A stretch of DNA of 64,000 bases from Ramlibacter algicola. GTDB taxonomy: Bacteria > Pseudomonadota > Gammaproteobacteria > Burkholderiales > Burkholderiaceae_C. Below are positions 36,028-47,749 of the stretch, piece after piece. The translations under genes were made by a program, and so were the position numbers. The DNA lies in NCBI RefSeq assembly GCF_016641735.1, contig NZ_JAEDAO010000001.1, forward strand, positions 2,232,001 to 2,296,000. The letters run 5' to 3'. Every line of letters begins with the position of its first letter. Within the stretch, counting starts at the first letter, position 1. The notes beneath the pieces were generated by a model that was not told the DNA's origin, searched no databases, and was given only the letters and a program-made list of their open reading frames with translations.

Positions 36028-38184
36028 ATGTCCAAGACTCCCGAATTTCCCCGCGCCGGCCTGGCCGCGTGGACGCAAGCCGCCACCAAGTCCGCGCCCG
36101 GCGGCGACCTCGACGCGCTGGCCTGGGTGACGCCCGACGGCATCCGCGTCAAGCCGCTCTATACCGCCGCCGACCTCGAAGGACTGCAGCACGCCGACAC
36201 CCTGCCGGGCTTCGCGCCCTACCTGCGCGGCCCGCAGGCCACGATGTACGCGGTGCGCCCGTGGACGATCCGCCAGTACGCGGGCTTCTCCACCGCCGAG
36301 GAGTCCAACGCCTTCTACCGCCGCGCGCTGGCCGCCGGCGGGCAGGGCGTCTCGGTCGCGTTCGACCTGGCGACCCACCGTGGCTACGACAGCGACCACC
36401 CTCGCGTGTTCGGCGACGTCGGCAAGGCCGGCGTGGCGATCGACTCGGTCGAGGACATGAAGATCCTGTTCGACGGCATCCCGCTGGACAAGGTGTCGGT
36501 GTCCATGACGATGAACGGCGCCGTTTTGCCAGTGCTGGCGGGCTACGTCGTCGCCGCCGAAGAGCAGGGCGTGAAGCAGGACCAACTGTCCGGGACCATC
36601 CAGAACGACATCCTCAAGGAGTTCATGGTCCGCAACACGTACATCTACCCGCCCGAGCCCTCGATGCGCATCGTGGGCGACATCATCGAGTACACGGCGT
36701 CGCACATGCCGAAGTTCAACTCGATCTCGATCTCCGGCTACCACATGCAGGAGGCGGGGGCCAACCAGGCGCTGGAACTCGCGTTCACGCTGGCCGACGG
36801 CAAGGAGTACGTGAAGACGGCGCTGGCCAAGGGGCTGGACGTCGATGCGTTCGCGGGCCGCCTGTCCTTCTTCTGGGCGGTCGGGATGAACTTCTATCTC
36901 GAGATCGCCAAGATGCGCGCGGCGCGCCTCTTGTGGTGCCGGATCATGCAGGGCTTCGGCGCGAAGAACCCCAAGAGCCTGATGCTGCGCACGCACTCGC
37001 AGACCTCGGGCTGGTCGCTCACCGAGCAGGACCCGTACAACAACGTCGTGCGGACCACCATCGAGGCGATGGCCGCGGTGTTCGGCGGCACGCAGTCGCT
37101 GCACACCAACAGCTTCGACGAGGCGATCGCGCTGCCTTCGGAGTTCAGCTCGCGCATCGCGCGCAACACGCAGCTGATCATCCAGGAGGAAACGCACATC
37201 ACGAACGTGATCGACCCCTGGGCCGGCAGCTACATGATGGAGAAGCTGACCCAGGAGATGGCGGATGCCGCCTGGAAGATCATCGAGGAAGTCGACGCCA
37301 TGGGCGGGATGACGCGCGCCGTCGACTCGGGCTGGGCCAAGCTGAAGATCGAGGCCGCGGCCGCCGAGAAGCAGGCGCGCATCGACTCGGGCAAGGACGT
37401 GATCGTCGGCGTCAACAAGTACCGCCTCGCGAAGGAAGACCCGGTCGAGATCCTCGAGGTTGACAACCACATGGTGCGCGAGCAGCAGGTCGCGCGCCTG
37501 CAGCAGATCCGCGCCATGCGCGATGGCGCCAAGGTGCAGCAGGCGCTGGACGCGCTCACCGCCGCCGCGCAATCGGGGCAGGGCAACCTGCTGGCCCTGG
37601 CCATCGACGCCATCCGCCTGCGCGCGACCGTGGGCGAGGTGTCCGACGCGCTGGAGAAAGTCTTCGGGCGCCACCGCGCCGACACGCAGAAGGTGACCGG
37701 TGTGTACGCAGCCGCCTACGACTCCGCCGAAGGGTGGGAAAAGCTCCAGCAGGAGATCGCGCAGTTCGCTGAAGACCATGGCCGGCGGCCGCGCGTGATG
37801 GTCGCCAAGCTGGGCCAGGACGGCCACGACCGCGGCGCCAAGGTCGTCGCCACCGCCTACGCCGACCTCGGCTTCGACGTCGACATGGGCCCGCTGTTCC
37901 AGACGCCCGAGGAATGCGCGCGCCAGGCGATCGAGAACGACGTGCACGCGGTCGGCGTGTCGACGCTCGCGGCCGGCCACAAGACGCTGGTGCCCGCGAT
38001 CCTCGAGGAACTGAAGAAGCAGGGCGGCGGCGACATCATCGTGTTCGTCGGCGGCGTGATCCCGCAGCAGGATTACCAGTCCCTCTACGACGCCGGCGTG
38101 AAGGGCATCTACGGCCCCGGCACGCCGATCCCCGCCAGCGCGAAGGACGTGCTGGAGCACATCAAACGGGCCGTGGCCGAATGA
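36028..38184 (+). CDS. scpA: methylmalonyl-CoA mutase, single-chain type
   Basis: A 718-residue B12 enzyme interconverting (R)-methylmalonyl-CoA and succinyl-CoA. The TIM barrel holds [58 protein letters not shown] and [10 protein letters not shown]. The C-terminal cobalamin domain carries the D-x-H-x-x-G motif, D598-G599-H600 (lower axial His ligand), then [11 protein letters not shown]. Both domains in one chain means a homodimeric mutase. It is followed by its chaperone meaB and the propionyl-CoA carboxylase subunits. No cobalamin riboswitch is visible in the 91-bp leader. Confidence 0.96.
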   Translation: MSKTPEFPRAGLAAWTQAATKSAPGGDLDALAWVTPDGIRVKPLYTAADLEGLQHADTLPGFAPYLRGPQATMYAVRPWTIRQYAGFSTAEESNAFYRRALAAGGQGVSVAFDLATHRGYDSDHPRVFGDVGKAGVAIDSVEDMKILFDGIPLDKVSVSMTMNGAVLPVLAGYVVAAEEQGVKQDQLSGTIQNDILKEFMVRNTYIYPPEPSMRIVGDIIEYTASHMPKFNSISISGYHMQEAGANQALELAFTLADGKEYVKTALAKGLDVDAFAGRLSFFWAVGMNFYLEIAKMRAARLLWCRIMQGFGAKNPKSLMLRTHSQTSGWSLTEQDPYNNVVRTTIEAMAAVFGGTQSLHTNSFDEAIALPSEFSSRIARNTQLIIQEETHITNVIDPWAGSYMMEKLTQEMADAAWKIIEEVDAMGGMTRAVDSGWAKLKIEAAAAEKQARIDSGKDVIVGVNKYRLAKEDPVEILEVDNHMVREQQVARLQQIRAMRDGAKVQQALDALTAAAQSGQGNLLALAIDAIRLRATVGEVSDALEKVFGRHRADTQKVTGVYAAAYDSAEGWEKLQQEIAQFAEDHGRRPRVMVAKLGQDGHDRGAKVVATAYADLGFDVDMGPLFQTPEECARQAIENDVHAVGVSTLAAGHKTLVPAILEELKKQGGGDIIVFVGGVIPQQDYQSLYDAGVKGIYGPGTPIPASAKDVLEHIKRAVAE

Positions 38185-38201
38185 CCGCGGAGGGCTGGGG
38201 C

Positions 38202-38241
38202 GGGGGCGCCCCCCTCCCGACCTCCCCCTGCAGTGGGGAGG
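38202..38241 (+). promoter_or_regulatory. hairpins covering the meaB ribosome-binding site
   Basis: GGGGGCGCCCCC (38202-38213) is a palindrome. CCTCCCC (38221-38227) pairs with GGGGAGG (38235-38241), the only Shine-Dalgarno-like sequence before meaB. A folded leader would hide the site. It sits in the 67-bp scpA-meaB gap. Confidence 0.45.
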
Positions 38242-38251
38242 AGATCCGGCC

Positions 38252-39241
38252 ATGAGCCTCGCGCCGCTGGTGATCGGCCCTGCCGGCGCCGCGCAGCGCC
38301 GCGCCATCGCCAAGGCCATCACCCTTCTCGAATCCACCCGCGCCGACCACCGCGCGCAGGCGGACCAGTTGCTCACCGAACTGCTGCCGCACACGGGCAA
38401 GTCGTTTCGCCTCGGCATCTCCGGCGTGCCGGGCGTCGGCAAGAGCACCTTCATCGAGGCGCTCGGCCTGTGCCTCATCGCGCAGGGGCATCGCGTCGCG
38501 GTGCTGACCATCGATCCGTCGAGCACCGTCTCGGGCGGCTCCATCCTGGGCGACAAGACGCGCATGGAGCAGCTGTCCGTGCACCCGCAGGCCTACATCC
38601 GCCCGAGTCCCTCGGGCGGCACGCTGGGCGGCGTGGCGGAGAAGACGCGCGAGGCGATGCTGGTGTGCGAAGCCGCCGGCTACGACGTCGTGATCATCGA
38701 GACGGTCGGTGTCGGCCAGAGCGAGACCGCCGTCGCTGGCATGACCGACATGTTCGTGCTGATGCAGCTGCCCAATGCGGGCGACGACCTGCAGGCGATC
38801 AAGAAGGGCGTGATGGAGCTGGCCGACCTGGTCGTGATCAACAAGGCCGACATCGACGCCGACGCCGCCACGCGGGCGCAGGCCCAGATCACCAGCGCGC
38901 TGCGCCTGTTCACGCAGCAAGGGCGCGAGCGCGGCGGCTGGACGCCGCAGGTCGTTCAGCTGAGTGCGCTCAAGCAGGTCGGCGTCGACGCCTTCTGGCA
39001 GGCCGTCTCGAAATTCCGCGAAGTCCGCACCAGCGAAGGCCGGCTGCAACAGCGCCGCCAGCACCAGGCACTCGCGTGGATGCACGAGCGCATCGAAGCC
39101 GGCCTGAAGCAGGCCTTCCGCTCGCATCCGCAAGTGCGTGCGCTGCTGCCCCAACTCACCGCCGACGTGGAGCAGGGCCGCCTGCCCGCGTCGACCGCCG
39201 CGCGCCAGTTGCTGGCCGCGTGGCACCCGAACACACCCTGA
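38252..39241 (+). CDS. meaB: methylmalonyl-CoA mutase-associated GTPase (MeaB/ArgK)
   Basis: A 329-residue G3E-type GTPase that protects and reloads the mutase with adenosylcobalamin. Walker A is GVPGVGKST with K64. Other motifs are [31 protein letters not shown] (Walker B/switch region) and NKAD for guanine. The position directly after scpA supports the role over the older ArgK (arginine transport kinase) label. The ATG at 38252 has the GGGGAGGAG site inside the hairpin described at 38202-38241. Confidence 0.95.
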   Translation: MSLAPLVIGPAGAAQRRAIAKAITLLESTRADHRAQADQLLTELLPHTGKSFRLGISGVPGVGKSTFIEALGLCLIAQGHRVAVLTIDPSSTVSGGSILGDKTRMEQLSVHPQAYIRPSPSGGTLGGVAEKTREAMLVCEAAGYDVVIIETVGVGQSETAVAGMTDMFVLMQLPNAGDDLQAIKKGVMELADLVVINKADIDADAATRAQAQITSALRLFTQQGRERGGWTPQVVQLSALKQVGVDAFWQAVSKFREVRTSEGRLQQRRQHQALAWMHERIEAGLKQAFRSHPQVRALLPQLTADVEQGRLPASTAARQLLAAWHPNTP

Positions 39242-39264
39242 AGAACGAGAGTCCGGAGAGCACC

Positions 39265-40797
<1,533 letters not shown>

Positions 40798-40810
40798 AGG
40801 AGGCCTGAGC

Positions 40811-41431
40811 ATGTCCCTCGTCCTGCACTACCACCCGTATTCGCGTGCCGCCGGCACGCTCTGGGCACTCGAGGAAGCCGGCCAGCCCTACGAGCTGAAG
40901 GTCGTCGACATCATGAAAGGCGAGCAGAAGGGGCCCGGGCTCGTCGCGAAGAACCCGATGGGCAAGCTGCCGACGCTCGAGGACGGCGACGTGGTCGTGA
41001 CCGAGGCGGCGGCGATCTGCCTGTACCTGGCGGACCGCTATGCGCCCGGCAAGCTCGCGCCGGCGCTGGACGATCCGCGCCGCGGCACCTACCTGCGCTG
41101 GTCCTTCTTCGCGCCCAGCGTCATCGAGCCGGCCGTGATGGCCAAGGTGTCCGGCTGGACCTACAAGGAGGTCGCGGCGGGCTGGGGCAACTACGACTCG
41201 ATGATCGCCGCTGCCGAGAGTGCGCTGGCCCACGGCCCGTTCGTCCTCGGCGAGCAGTTCTCGATGGCCGACGTGGTGCTCGGCGGGCTGCTGCGCTTCA
41301 TGCTGCAGTTCAAGACCATCGAGCCGCGGGCCGCCTTCACCGGGTACGTCGCGCGCCTCGACCAGCGTCCTGCCTTCCAGCGCGCCGAGGCGCGCAACCT
41401 CGCCATGCGCCAGCAACTGGGCCTCAAGTGA
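40811..41431 (+). CDS. glutathione S-transferase family protein
   Basis: A 206-residue protein with a thioredoxin-like N-domain (LVLHYHPYSRAAGTLWALEEAGQPYELKVV, reduced to HYHPYSRA at the catalytic site, cis-Pro KLPTLEDGDVVVTEAAAICLYL) and an all-helical C-domain (FVLGEQFSMADVVLGGLLRF). It lies between pccB and pccA. Why a GST sits in a propionyl-CoA operon is not clear. It could detoxify an acyl intermediate or simply have been inserted. The stop overlaps the start of the 13-codon frame before pccA. Confidence 0.9.
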   Translation: MSLVLHYHPYSRAAGTLWALEEAGQPYELKVVDIMKGEQKGPGLVAKNPMGKLPTLEDGDVVVTEAAAICLYLADRYAPGKLAPALDDPRRGTYLRWSFFAPSVIEPAVMAKVSGWTYKEVAAGWGNYDSMIAAAESALAHGPFVLGEQFSMADVVLGGLLRFMLQFKTIEPRAAFTGYVARLDQRPAFQRAEARNLAMRQQLGLK

Positions 41432-41472
41432 TGTCCAAGAAAATCCTGATCGCGAAGGGGCACCATGTTTAA
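41431..41472 (+). other. 13-codon frame resembling a duplicated pccA start
   Basis: ATG TCC AAG AAA ATC CTG encodes MSKKILIAKGHHV and stops at 41470-41472, inside the first codons of pccA (MFKKILIAN). The two start regions, 34 bp apart, match at most of 26 positions. The frame's ATG overlaps the GST stop (TGATG). It could be a duplication relic or a coupling peptide that keeps ribosomes near the pccA site. Confidence 0.55.
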
Positions 41473-43513
41473 GAAGATCCTGATTGCGAATCGCGGCGAG
41501 ATCGCGTGCCGCGTCATCAAGACGGCCAAGAAGATGGGTATCGCGACCGTCGCGGTGTATTCCGATGCGGATCGCGATGCCCGCCACGTGCAGCTGGCCG
41601 ACGAGGCCGTGCACATCGGCGCCGCGCCCTCGCGCGAGAGCTACCTGCAGGCCGACCGCATCATCGCGGCGTGCAAGCAGACCGGCGCGCAGGCCGTGCA
41701 CCCCGGCTATGGCTTCCTGTCGGAGAACGAGGACTTCGCGAGGAAGGTCGAGGAGGAGGGCATCACCTTCATCGGCCCCAAGCACTACTCGATCGCGGCG
41801 ATGGGCGACAAGATCGCGTCCAAGAAGCTGGCCAACGAGGCCAAGGTCAACACGATCCCGGGCTACAACGACGCGATCGAGTCGGCCGAGCAGGCCGTGG
41901 CCATCGCCAAGGACATCGGCTACCCGGTGATGATCAAGGCGTCGGCCGGCGGCGGCGGCAAGGGCCTGCGCGTCGCCTGGAACGACAAGGAAGCCTTCGA
42001 AGGCTTCACGTCGTGCCGCAACGAAGCCCGCAACAGCTTCGGGGACGACCGCGTGTTCATCGAGAAGTTCGTCGAGGAGCCGCGCCACATCGAGATCCAG
42101 GTGCTGGGCGACTCGCACGGCAACGTGATCTACCTGAACGAGCGCGAGTGCTCGATCCAGCGCCGCCACCAGAAGGTCATCGAGGAGGCGCCGTCGCCCT
42201 TCATCAGCGACAAGACGCGCAAGGCGATGGGCGATCAGGCCGTCGCGCTGGCCAAGGCGGTGAAGTACCAGTCAGCGGGCACGGTGGAATTCGTGGTCGG
42301 CAAGGACCAGTCGTTCTACTTCCTGGAGATGAACACGCGCCTGCAGGTGGAGCACCCGGTCACCGAGTGCATCACCGGCCTGGACCTCGTGGAGCTGATG
42401 ATCCGCGTCGCGGCCGGCGAGAAGCTGCCGATCGCGCAGAAGGACGTGAAGCGCGACGGCTGGGCGATCGAGTGCCGCATCAACGCCGAGGACCCGTTCC
42501 GCAACTTCCTGCCGTCCACCGGCCGGCTGGTGCGGTTCCAGCCGCCGAAGGAGACCATGTGGGCTTCGGACACCGAGCACCTGCAAGGCGTGCGCGTCGA
42601 CACCGGTGTACAGGAGGGCGGCGAGATCCCGATGTACTACGACTCGATGATCGCCAAGCTCATCGTGCACGGGAAGGACCGCAACGAAGCGATCGCGAAG
42701 ATGCGCGAGGCGCTCAACGGCTTCGTGATCCGCGGCATCTCCAGCAACGTGCCGTTCCAGGCCGCGCTGCTGGCGCACCCGCAGTTCGTCGCCGGCCAGT
42801 TCAACACCGGCTTCATCGCCGAGCACTACGGCCAGGGCTTCCGCGCCGAGGACGTGCAGCACGACGATCCGGACTTCCTCGTGGCGCTGGCCGCGTTCGT
42901 GAACCGGCGCGCGCTCCAGCGCTCGGCCGGCATCAGCGGGCAACTGCGTGGCCACGAGTTCCGCGTGGGCGAGGACTTCGTCGTCGTGGTGGCGGGGCAG
43001 GGCGCGGACAACCGCCGCGTCCCGGTGAAGGTGTCCGACTTCCAGGCCGTGTCCGGCTCCAGCGTCGTCATGGTGGCCGACAAGCGCTACGAGATCTGCA
43101 CCAAGTGGCACCTGGGCGGCGCGCGCATCCGCGGCACGGTGAACGGCCAGCCGTTCACGGCGCAGGTGGAGCGCGGCATCGGCAAGAACCCGCTCGCCAT
43201 CTCGATCAACCACGACGGCACGCGCCTGGTGGCGATGGTGTTCACGCCGCGGACGGCGGCACTGCACGAGCTGATGCCCTACAAGGCACCGCCGGACTTG
43301 AGCCGCTTCGTGCTGTCGCCGATGCCGGGCCTGCTGGTCGACGTCGCCGTGCAGCCGGGCCAGAAGGTGCAGGCCGGCGAGCGCGTCGCGGTGATCGAGG
43401 CGATGAAGATGGAGAACGTGCTGTTCGCCACTGCGGACGGCGTCGTCGCCAAGGTGCTCGCGGGCAAGGGCGAATCGCTCGCGGTCGACCAGCCGATCGT
43501 GGAATTCGAATGA
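41465..43513 (+). CDS. pccA: propionyl-CoA/acetyl-CoA carboxylase alpha subunit (biotin carboxylase + BCCP)
   Basis: A 682-residue biotin enzyme. Biotin carboxylase domain at 1-450: FKKILIANRGEIACRVIKTA, HPGYGFLSENEDFA, the ATP-grasp glycine loop KASAGGGGKGLRV, EMNTRLQVEHPVTE. A linker region (PccA-type BT domain) follows, then the C-terminal biotinyl domain with K648 in VIEAMKMENVLF. Propionyl-CoA is favoured because pccB, scpA and meaB are neighbours. AAGGGG six bases before the ATG is the ribosome site. Confidence 0.95.
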   Translation: MFKKILIANRGEIACRVIKTAKKMGIATVAVYSDADRDARHVQLADEAVHIGAAPSRESYLQADRIIAACKQTGAQAVHPGYGFLSENEDFARKVEEEGITFIGPKHYSIAAMGDKIASKKLANEAKVNTIPGYNDAIESAEQAVAIAKDIGYPVMIKASAGGGGKGLRVAWNDKEAFEGFTSCRNEARNSFGDDRVFIEKFVEEPRHIEIQVLGDSHGNVIYLNERECSIQRRHQKVIEEAPSPFISDKTRKAMGDQAVALAKAVKYQSAGTVEFVVGKDQSFYFLEMNTRLQVEHPVTECITGLDLVELMIRVAAGEKLPIAQKDVKRDGWAIECRINAEDPFRNFLPSTGRLVRFQPPKETMWASDTEHLQGVRVDTGVQEGGEIPMYYDSMIAKLIVHGKDRNEAIAKMREALNGFVIRGISSNVPFQAALLAHPQFVAGQFNTGFIAEHYGQGFRAEDVQHDDPDFLVALAAFVNRRALQRSAGISGQLRGHEFRVGEDFVVVVAGQGADNRRVPVKVSDFQAVSGSSVVMVADKRYEICTKWHLGGARIRGTVNGQPFTAQVERGIGKNPLAISINHDGTRLVAMVFTPRTAALHELMPYKAPPDLSRFVLSPMPGLLVDVAVQPGQKVQAGERVAVIEAMKMENVLFATADGVVAKVLAGKGESLAVDQPIVEFE

Positions 43514-44562
43514 GCGGCATCCAGCGTCGCGAGCTGCTGGTCGGCACCGCCGCGGTCGCGCTGGCGGGCTGTGCCACGACCACGCCGGCGCAACAGCCGC
43601 TGCGGCGCGTGGCGTTCGGCTCCTGCTTCGACCAGTCGCAGGCGAAGCAGCCGGTGTGGGACGCGATCCTCGCCGCGAAGCCGGATCTGTTCCTCTTCGG
43701 CGGCGACAACGTCTATTGCGAGATGCCGTTCACGCGCGAGCGCCTGCGTGAGGCGTATGCGCAGGCATCGACATCGGCTGGCCTGCGTCGCGTGCGTGAA
43801 ACCATCCCGCACCTGGCGATCTGGGACGACCACGACTACGGCCAGAACGACGGCGGCGCCGACTTCGCGGGCAAGCAGGTGGCGAAGGAGGAATTCCTCG
43901 CCTACTGGAACGTGCCCGCCAACGATGCCCGGCGCCAGCGCGAAGGGCTCTACACCTCGCAGGCGTTCGGCCCGCCGGGGCAGCGCGTGCAGGTCATCGT
44001 GCTCGACACGCGCTGGTTCCGCTCGCCGTGGAAGCGCACCGACCAGCGTGACGCGCCCGGCAAGGAACGCTACGTGGCCGATGCCGACCCTTCAAAGACG
44101 ATCCTGGGCGCCGCGCAGTGGGCCTGGCTGGAGCAGCAGTTGCGCGAGCCCGCGCAGGTGCGCCTCATCCTGTCCGGCTACCAGGTGCTGGCGGAAGGCC
44201 ACGGCTGGGAACGCTGGGGCCTCTTGCCGCACGAGAAGCAGAAGCTGCTGCGACTGCTCGCGGACACGCGCGCCGGTGGCGTCGTGCTGCTGTCCGGCGA
44301 CCGGCACATCGGTACGTTCTACCGCGATCCCGGCACTGCCTATCCGCTGACCGAAGTCACGGCCAGCGGCTTCACGCACACCTGGGAGGCGGCGCGCGAA
44401 GCCGGTCCCAACCGCATCGGCGAGCTGTTCACCGAACTCCACTTCGGCACCGTCGACATCGACTGGGCCGCGCGTGCGATCCAGCTGGCCCTCGTGGACC
44501 TGCAGGGGCGCACGCGCCGCAGCGTCGCGCTCTCCTTCGACGAACTGAAAGTCACCGCATGA
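43510..44562 (+). CDS. PhoD-like metallophosphatase, exported
   Basis: A 350-residue alkaline phosphatase D-type enzyme. The N-terminus ([18 protein letters not shown]) combines a twin-Arg-like start with a lipobox. The metal-binding core shows [46 protein letters not shown] and [13 protein letters not shown]. PhoD enzymes split phosphodiesters or monoesters at the cell surface. Its ATG overlaps the pccA stop by 4 bp and its stop overlaps the next gene, so it is read within the propionyl-CoA operon, with no obvious metabolic reason. Confidence 0.9.
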   Translation: MSGIQRRELLVGTAAVALAGCATTTPAQQPLRRVAFGSCFDQSQAKQPVWDAILAAKPDLFLFGGDNVYCEMPFTRERLREAYAQASTSAGLRRVRETIPHLAIWDDHDYGQNDGGADFAGKQVAKEEFLAYWNVPANDARRQREGLYTSQAFGPPGQRVQVIVLDTRWFRSPWKRTDQRDAPGKERYVADADPSKTILGAAQWAWLEQQLREPAQVRLILSGYQVLAEGHGWERWGLLPHEKQKLLRLLADTRAGGVVLLSGDRHIGTFYRDPGTAYPLTEVTASGFTHTWEAAREAGPNRIGELFTELHFGTVDIDWAARAIQLALVDLQGRTRRSVALSFDELKVTA

Positions 44563-45044
44563 CACGTCCCTTCAAGGTGCTGGGCATCCAGCAGATCGCC
44601 ATCGGCGGCCCGGACAAGCAGCGCCTGCGCCAGCTCTGGGTCGACCTGTTCGGCCTGGAAGTGACGGGCACCTACGTGAGCGAGCGCGAGAACGTCGACG
44701 AGGACATCTGCGCGACGGGCGCGGGCGCGTTCAAGGTCGAAGTCGACCTGATGCAGCCGCTGGACCCGGAGAAGAAGCCGGCCGTGCATGCCACGCCGCT
44801 GAACCACGTGGGCCTGTGGATCGACGACCTGCCCAAGGCCGTCGAATGGCTGCAGGCGCAGGGCCTGCGCTTCGCGCCGGGCGGCATCCGCCGCGGCGCG
44901 GCGGGCTTCGACATCACCTTCGTGCACCCGAGGGGGAACGAGGAGTTCCCCCTCGGCGGCGAAGGCGTGCTGATCGAGCTGGTGCAGGCGCCGCCGGAGG
45001 TGGTGCGCGCCTTCACCGCGCTGGCTCAGTCGACCGACATCTGA
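44559..45044 (+). CDS. VOC-fold protein, candidate methylmalonyl-CoA epimerase
   Basis: A 161-residue protein of two beta-alpha-beta-beta-beta modules. Its second half closely follows the epimerase pattern: [20 protein letters not shown], then [11 protein letters not shown] and GVLIELVQ, holding the His and Glu metal ligands. In the first half the usual DHxA metal His is replaced (GIQQIAIGG), so one ligand is Gln. The operon otherwise lacks an epimerase between PccAB (S product) and the mutase (R substrate), which makes this the natural candidate. A lactoylglutathione-lyase-like or other VOC function remains possible. Confidence 0.75.
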   Translation: MTRPFKVLGIQQIAIGGPDKQRLRQLWVDLFGLEVTGTYVSERENVDEDICATGAGAFKVEVDLMQPLDPEKKPAVHATPLNHVGLWIDDLPKAVEWLQAQGLRFAPGGIRRGAAGFDITFVHPRGNEEFPLGGEGVLIELVQAPPEVVRAFTALAQSTDI

Positions 45045-45985
45045 GCCTTGCGGGCGACCTCGCCCAGGCGCACGTACTCGGCCTGGGTGAGCTTCTCCAG
45101 CTCCTGCGCGGTCGAGCCCTGCGGCGTGAAGCCGGCCTTCACCAGCTTCTCCTTCACAGCGGGCGTCGCCAGCGCTTCGGCGAAAGCGTCGCTCAGCACC
45201 TTGACGACCTTCGGGTCCATGCCGGCGGGGCCGTACAGGCCGAACCACGGATCGACCTCGTAGCCGGCCAGGCCCGCTTCGGCGATCGTGGGCACGTCGG
45301 GCAGCGACGGCGAGCGGCGCTTGCCCGCGACCGCGAGGGCCTTGAGCTTGCCGGCCTGGATGTGCGGCAGCGACGCCGGCAGGTTGTCGAACATCGCCGG
45401 CAGGTGGCCGCCGATCGTGTCGGTGATGCCGGGGACGCTGCCCTTGTACGGCACGTGCGTGAGGTCCACGCCGGCCATCTGCGAGAACATCACGCCGGCC
45501 AGGTGCATCGACGTGCCCGCGCCGGCGGTGCCGAACTGCAGGCCGGGCGTCTTTTTCGCGTAGGCGATGAATTCCTTGACGTTGTTCACCGGGACCTGCG
45601 GGCCGACTTCCAGCACGATGGTCGAGTAGCCCAGCATGCTGATCGCCGTGAAGTCCTTGCGCGGGTCGAACGGCATCTTCTTGTACAGGTGCGGGTTCAG
45701 GGCATTGGTCGAAATGGCGCCGAAGCCGATCGTGTAGCCGTCGGGCGCGGCCTTGGCGACGGCGTCCATGCCGATGTTGCCGCCGGCGCCGGGGCGGTTC
45801 TCGATGACAACGGGCTGGCCCAGCTTGTGCGAGACGTGCTCGCCGACGGTGCGCGCCACCAGGTCGGTGGTGCCGCCCGGCAGGTAGGGCACGACGAACT
45901 TGATCGGCTTGGCGGGGAAGCCTTGCGCCGAGGCAGCGGCGGAGGTGACGGCGAGCGCGAACGCGGCGATCCAGCGGACTTTCAT
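45026..45985 (-). CDS. tripartite tricarboxylate transporter substrate-binding protein (TctC/Bug family)
   Basis: A 319-residue periplasmic binding protein. Signal [21 protein letters not shown], then [57 protein letters not shown] and [20 protein letters not shown]. The acid/ligand is unknown. No permease is adjacent. It converges on the VOC gene, overlapping its 3' end by 19 bp. The start at 45985 is taken because it gives a proper signal peptide; an in-frame ATG at 46066 is too far upstream. Confidence 0.93.
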   Translation of the reverse strand: MKVRWIAAFALAVTSAAASAQGFPAKPIKFVVPYLPGGTTDLVARTVGEHVSHKLGQPVVIENRPGAGGNIGMDAVAKAAPDGYTIGFGAISTNALNPHLYKKMPFDPRKDFTAISMLGYSTIVLEVGPQVPVNNVKEFIAYAKKTPGLQFGTAGAGTSMHLAGVMFSQMAGVDLTHVPYKGSVPGITDTIGGHLPAMFDNLPASLPHIQAGKLKALAVAGKRRSPSLPDVPTIAEAGLAGYEVDPWFGLYGPAGMDPKVVKVLSDAFAEALATPAVKEKLVKAGFTPQGSTAQELEKLTQAEYVRLGEVARKAQMSVD

Positions 45986-46053
45986 CTGGGTGGGTGTCAG
46001 TGCTTGTTGGGGAAGGGACGATTCTAGGTTCGCGCCCTCGCTAAGATCGTGCG

Positions 46054-47088
46054 ATGGACCTCTCACGCATCCCCCGCCGTTGCTACACGCCGTTCGCGAC
46101 GCCGCTCGAATTCCTTCCGCGCTTTTCCGACGCGCTCGCCGCCAGTTGCCCGGACGGGCAGGGGCCGCGCGTGTGGATCAAGCGCGATGACATGCTCGGG
46201 CTGTTCCCGGGCGGCAACAAGACGCGCAAGCTGGAGTTCCTCGTGGCCGACGCGCTGGCCAAGGGCGCGGACACGCTGGTGACCTGCGGCGCGCCGCAGT
46301 CCAACCATTGCCGCATCACGCTGGCGGCCGCGGTGAAGGAAAGCCTCAAGTGCCGCTTCGTCATCGAGGAGCGCGTCCCCGGCAGCTACGACCCCAAGGC
46401 CAGCGGCAACAACTTCATGTTCAAGCTGCTCGGCGTCGAGGCCATCACCGTGGTGCCCGGCGGCAGCAACATGGCCGCCGAGATGCAGAAGGTGGCGGAC
46501 GCCGTCGAGAAGGAAGGCCGCAAGGCGTACATCATCCCGGGCGGCGGCTCCAACGCCGTCGGCGGCCTGGGCTACGTCGCCTGCGCGCAGGAACTGCAGC
46601 AGCAGCTGTACGACACCGGCACGCGCATCGACAAGGTCGTCGTCGGCTCGGGCAGCTCGGGCACGCACGGGGGGTTGCTCGCCGGCTTCATCGGCAACAC
46701 GATCCGCATCCCGATCATCGGCATCGGCGTCAGCCGCGACCCCGCCGACCAGGAACCGCTGGTGCACAAGGAAGCGCAGGCGGTGCTCGATCTGCTGGAG
46801 ACTGGCCTGACGGTGCCGCGCGAGATGGTGCGCAGCGTCGGCGGCTACTGGCAGCCCAAGTACTCGATCCCCAACGAGGCGATGGTCGAAGCGGTGCAGA
46901 TGCTCGCGCGCACCGAGGGCATCCCGCTGGACCCGGTCTACACCGGGAAGATCATGGCGGGCCTGATCGGCCTCGCGCGCCAGGGTGAACTGAAGGCCGG
47001 CGAGAACGTGCTGTTCCTGCACACGGGCGGCCTGCCGTCGCTGCACGCGTACGAGCCGGTGGTGCTGGGCGAAGCGCCGGCGGCCTGA
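46054..47088 (+). CDS. dcyD: D-cysteine desulfhydrase family PLP enzyme
   Basis: A 344-residue PLP enzyme of the ACC deaminase/D-cysteine desulfhydrase group. The cofactor lysine lies in FPGGNKTRKLEFLVADAL. Next come the substrate Ser/Asn loop CGAPQSNHCRITLAAAV, the phosphate loop SGSSGTHGGLLAGF and the C-terminal LFLHTGGLPSLHAYE. It would split D-cysteine to pyruvate, H2S and ammonia; L-cysteate sulfo-lyase (CuyA) is a close relative and cannot be excluded. TAAGAT ten bases before the ATG may be a -10 of a short-leader transcript. Confidence 0.85.
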   Translation: MDLSRIPRRCYTPFATPLEFLPRFSDALAASCPDGQGPRVWIKRDDMLGLFPGGNKTRKLEFLVADALAKGADTLVTCGAPQSNHCRITLAAAVKESLKCRFVIEERVPGSYDPKASGNNFMFKLLGVEAITVVPGGSNMAAEMQKVADAVEKEGRKAYIIPGGGSNAVGGLGYVACAQELQQQLYDTGTRIDKVVVGSGSSGTHGGLLAGFIGNTIRIPIIGIGVSRDPADQEPLVHKEAQAVLDLLETGLTVPREMVRSVGGYWQPKYSIPNEAMVEAVQMLARTEGIPLDPVYTGKIMAGLIGLARQGELKAGENVLFLHTGGLPSLHAYEPVVLGEAPAA

Positions 47089-47089
47089 G

Positions 47090-47749
47090 TCAGGACTGTT
47101 GCTGGCGGCGCGCCCGGGCGCGCGCCAGCGCGGCCTCGATCACGCGCTTCTTGCGATCGGCTTCGTCGCCCTCGGCGCCGTGCGTGTGCGCCTGCAGGTC
47201 GGCCAGCTTGGCCTCGGCCTTGCGCTCCAGCCGCTCGGCCTGTTCGAGCTCCTCGCGCTTCAGCCGCTGTTGCCGCGCCTCGTAGCGCGCGAGGGCCTGC
47301 GCCGCATCCGCTTCGCTCCACGCGGCCCAGCCCGTGCGGGCGCCGGTGGTGTTCTCCAGCGCGATGCAGTCGACCGGGCACACCGGCACGCACAGCTCGC
47401 AGCCGGTGCAATACGGCTCGATCACGGTGTGCATGTGCTTGTTGATGCCGGTGATGGCATCGGTGGGGCAGGCCTTCAGGCACAAGGTGCAGCCGATGCA
47501 CCAGGCCTCGTCGATGACGGCCAGCGTGCGCGGGCCTTCGTGGCCGTTCCCCGGATTGAGGGGGATGTCCTCGCGGCCGAGGATCGCGGCCAGGCGATGC
47601 ACGCCTTCCGCGCCACCGGGCGGGCACTGGTTGTGCGCGGCCTCGCCGGAGGCCATCGCCTCGGCGTAGGACCGGCAATCGGGGTAGCCGCAGCGCGTGC
47701 ACTGCGTCTGCGGCAGCGCGGCGTGCAGCCGCGCTGCGAGCGGGGTCAC
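47090..47749 (-). CDS. RnfB-like ferredoxin, soluble (RnfABCDGE-type subunit B)
   Basis: A 219-residue iron-sulfur protein. The 4Fe-4S module [20 protein letters not shown] ending in CPPGG comes first, followed by two bacterial ferredoxin clusters ([16 protein letters not shown] and [16 protein letters not shown]). The tail is a long charged helix ([20 protein letters not shown]). Classical RnfB has an N-terminal membrane anchor that is missing here, and no other rnf gene is near. The GTG start overlaps the phaZ stop (GTGA), so translation is coupled to the PHB depolymerase. The electron donor and acceptor are unknown. Confidence 0.88.
   Translation of the reverse strand: MTPLAARLHAALPQTQCTRCGYPDCRSYAEAMASGEAAHNQCPPGGAEGVHRLAAILGREDIPLNPGNGHEGPRTLAVIDEAWCIGCTLCLKACPTDAITGINKHMHTVIEPYCTGCELCVPVCPVDCIALENTTGARTGWAAWSEADAAQALARYEARQQRLKREELEQAERLERKAEAKLADLQAHTHGAEGDEADRKKRVIEAALARARARRQQQS

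Noticed and set aside
41431..41472. A true 13-residue peptide gene
   Set aside because: Kept only as an unusual start-site duplication, since the match to the pccA N-terminus explains its sequence better than an independent function.
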